Source: Amedibacterium intestinale (GTDB taxonomy: Bacteria > Bacillota_I > Bacilli_A > Erysipelotrichales > Erysipelotrichaceae). From it: a stretch of DNA of 64,000 nt. The stretch spans positions 992,001 through 1,056,000 of the forward strand of contig NZ_AP019711.1 of the NCBI RefSeq assembly GCF_010537335.1, given 5' to 3'. Of this stretch, positions 63,992 through 64,000 are shown piece after piece. The position numbers were made by a program, and so were the translations under genes. The notes beneath the pieces are model-generated. The model worked only from the letters and a program-made list of their open reading frames with translations, was not told the origin of the DNA and made no database searches. Every line of letters begins with the position of its first letter. Within the stretch, counting starts at the first letter, position 1.

Positions 63992-64000
63992 CAAACTCTT

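Overview
The window looks like chromosome of a low-GC, endospore-forming Firmicute. The combination of SigE, SigG, SpoIIGA, GerE and GerMN sporulation genes with a ComK homologue, ECF-type vitamin transporters and a NiaR repressor, and the AT-rich codon use, fits the Erysipelotrichia (Clostridium innocuum / Amedibacillus-like gut bacteria) best. That placement is an inference from gene content only. TGA is used as a normal stop codon, which excludes a Mollicutes code. About 75 protein genes are visible, most on the minus strand in short operons with strong Shine-Dalgarno sites. I see no rRNA, tRNA or CRISPR array.

Layout. 1-9.2 kb: end of an L-cysteine desulfidase/serine dehydratase-type gene, a YitT membrane protein, an asparagine-synthetase-like protein lacking its glutaminase nucleophile, rmuC, comK, a RidA protein with a cysteine-rich tail, and a trmL-rdgB-radical SAM operon. 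9.3-13.5 kb: choline-kinase-like phosphotransferase, LacI regulator, AlkD-type glycosylase, thiol peroxidase. 13.5-16.6 kb: sporulation core ylmC/ymxH-sigG and sigE-spoIIGA, split by a divergent rhodanese gene. 16.7-19.3 kb: an ECF S component (probably niacin), an Rpn-type nuclease and niaR. 19.4-33.4 kb: CofE-like ligase, phosphodiesterase, GerMN protein, a VanY-like protein without metal ligands, gerE-uvrC-mutS2-cvpA, RNase HIII, dCMP deaminase, a rhomboid protein without the catalytic serine, and an RluD-type synthase with lspA.

33.5-39 kb is the most disturbed region. A MerR-flavodoxin-acetyltransferase-aldo/keto reductase operon is broken by an IS3-family element that landed five codons into the flavodoxin gene, and next to it lies a decayed stretch holding a tyrosine-recombinase remnant. 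39-44 kb: PadR/DUF1700 pair, then a lipoprotein with a flavinylation-like motif beside a NusG-II protein and a Gx-type transporter, dUTPase and glpK. 44-51.5 kb: a TPR protein, a MocR regulator divergent from a probable vitamin B6 ECF transporter, a cation/proton antiporter, DNA glycosylase I, DUF47 and DUF1287 proteins.

51.6-62.9 kb: an IS1182-family element inserted exactly at the terminator of the pyrimidine operon, with a 19-bp duplication of the terminator hairpin on both sides. Beyond it is the complete de novo UMP operon pyrB-pyrC-pyrK-pyrD-pyrF-pyrE-carA-carB, with a PyrR-type attenuator in its leader. A DEDDh exonuclease closes the window.

I did not find a clearly new multi-gene system. 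The best leads are a set of proteins that keep a fold but have lost catalytic residues (asparagine synthetase-like, VanY-like, rhomboid, MocR), the two insertion-sequence junctions, and the small flavinylation-type cluster.
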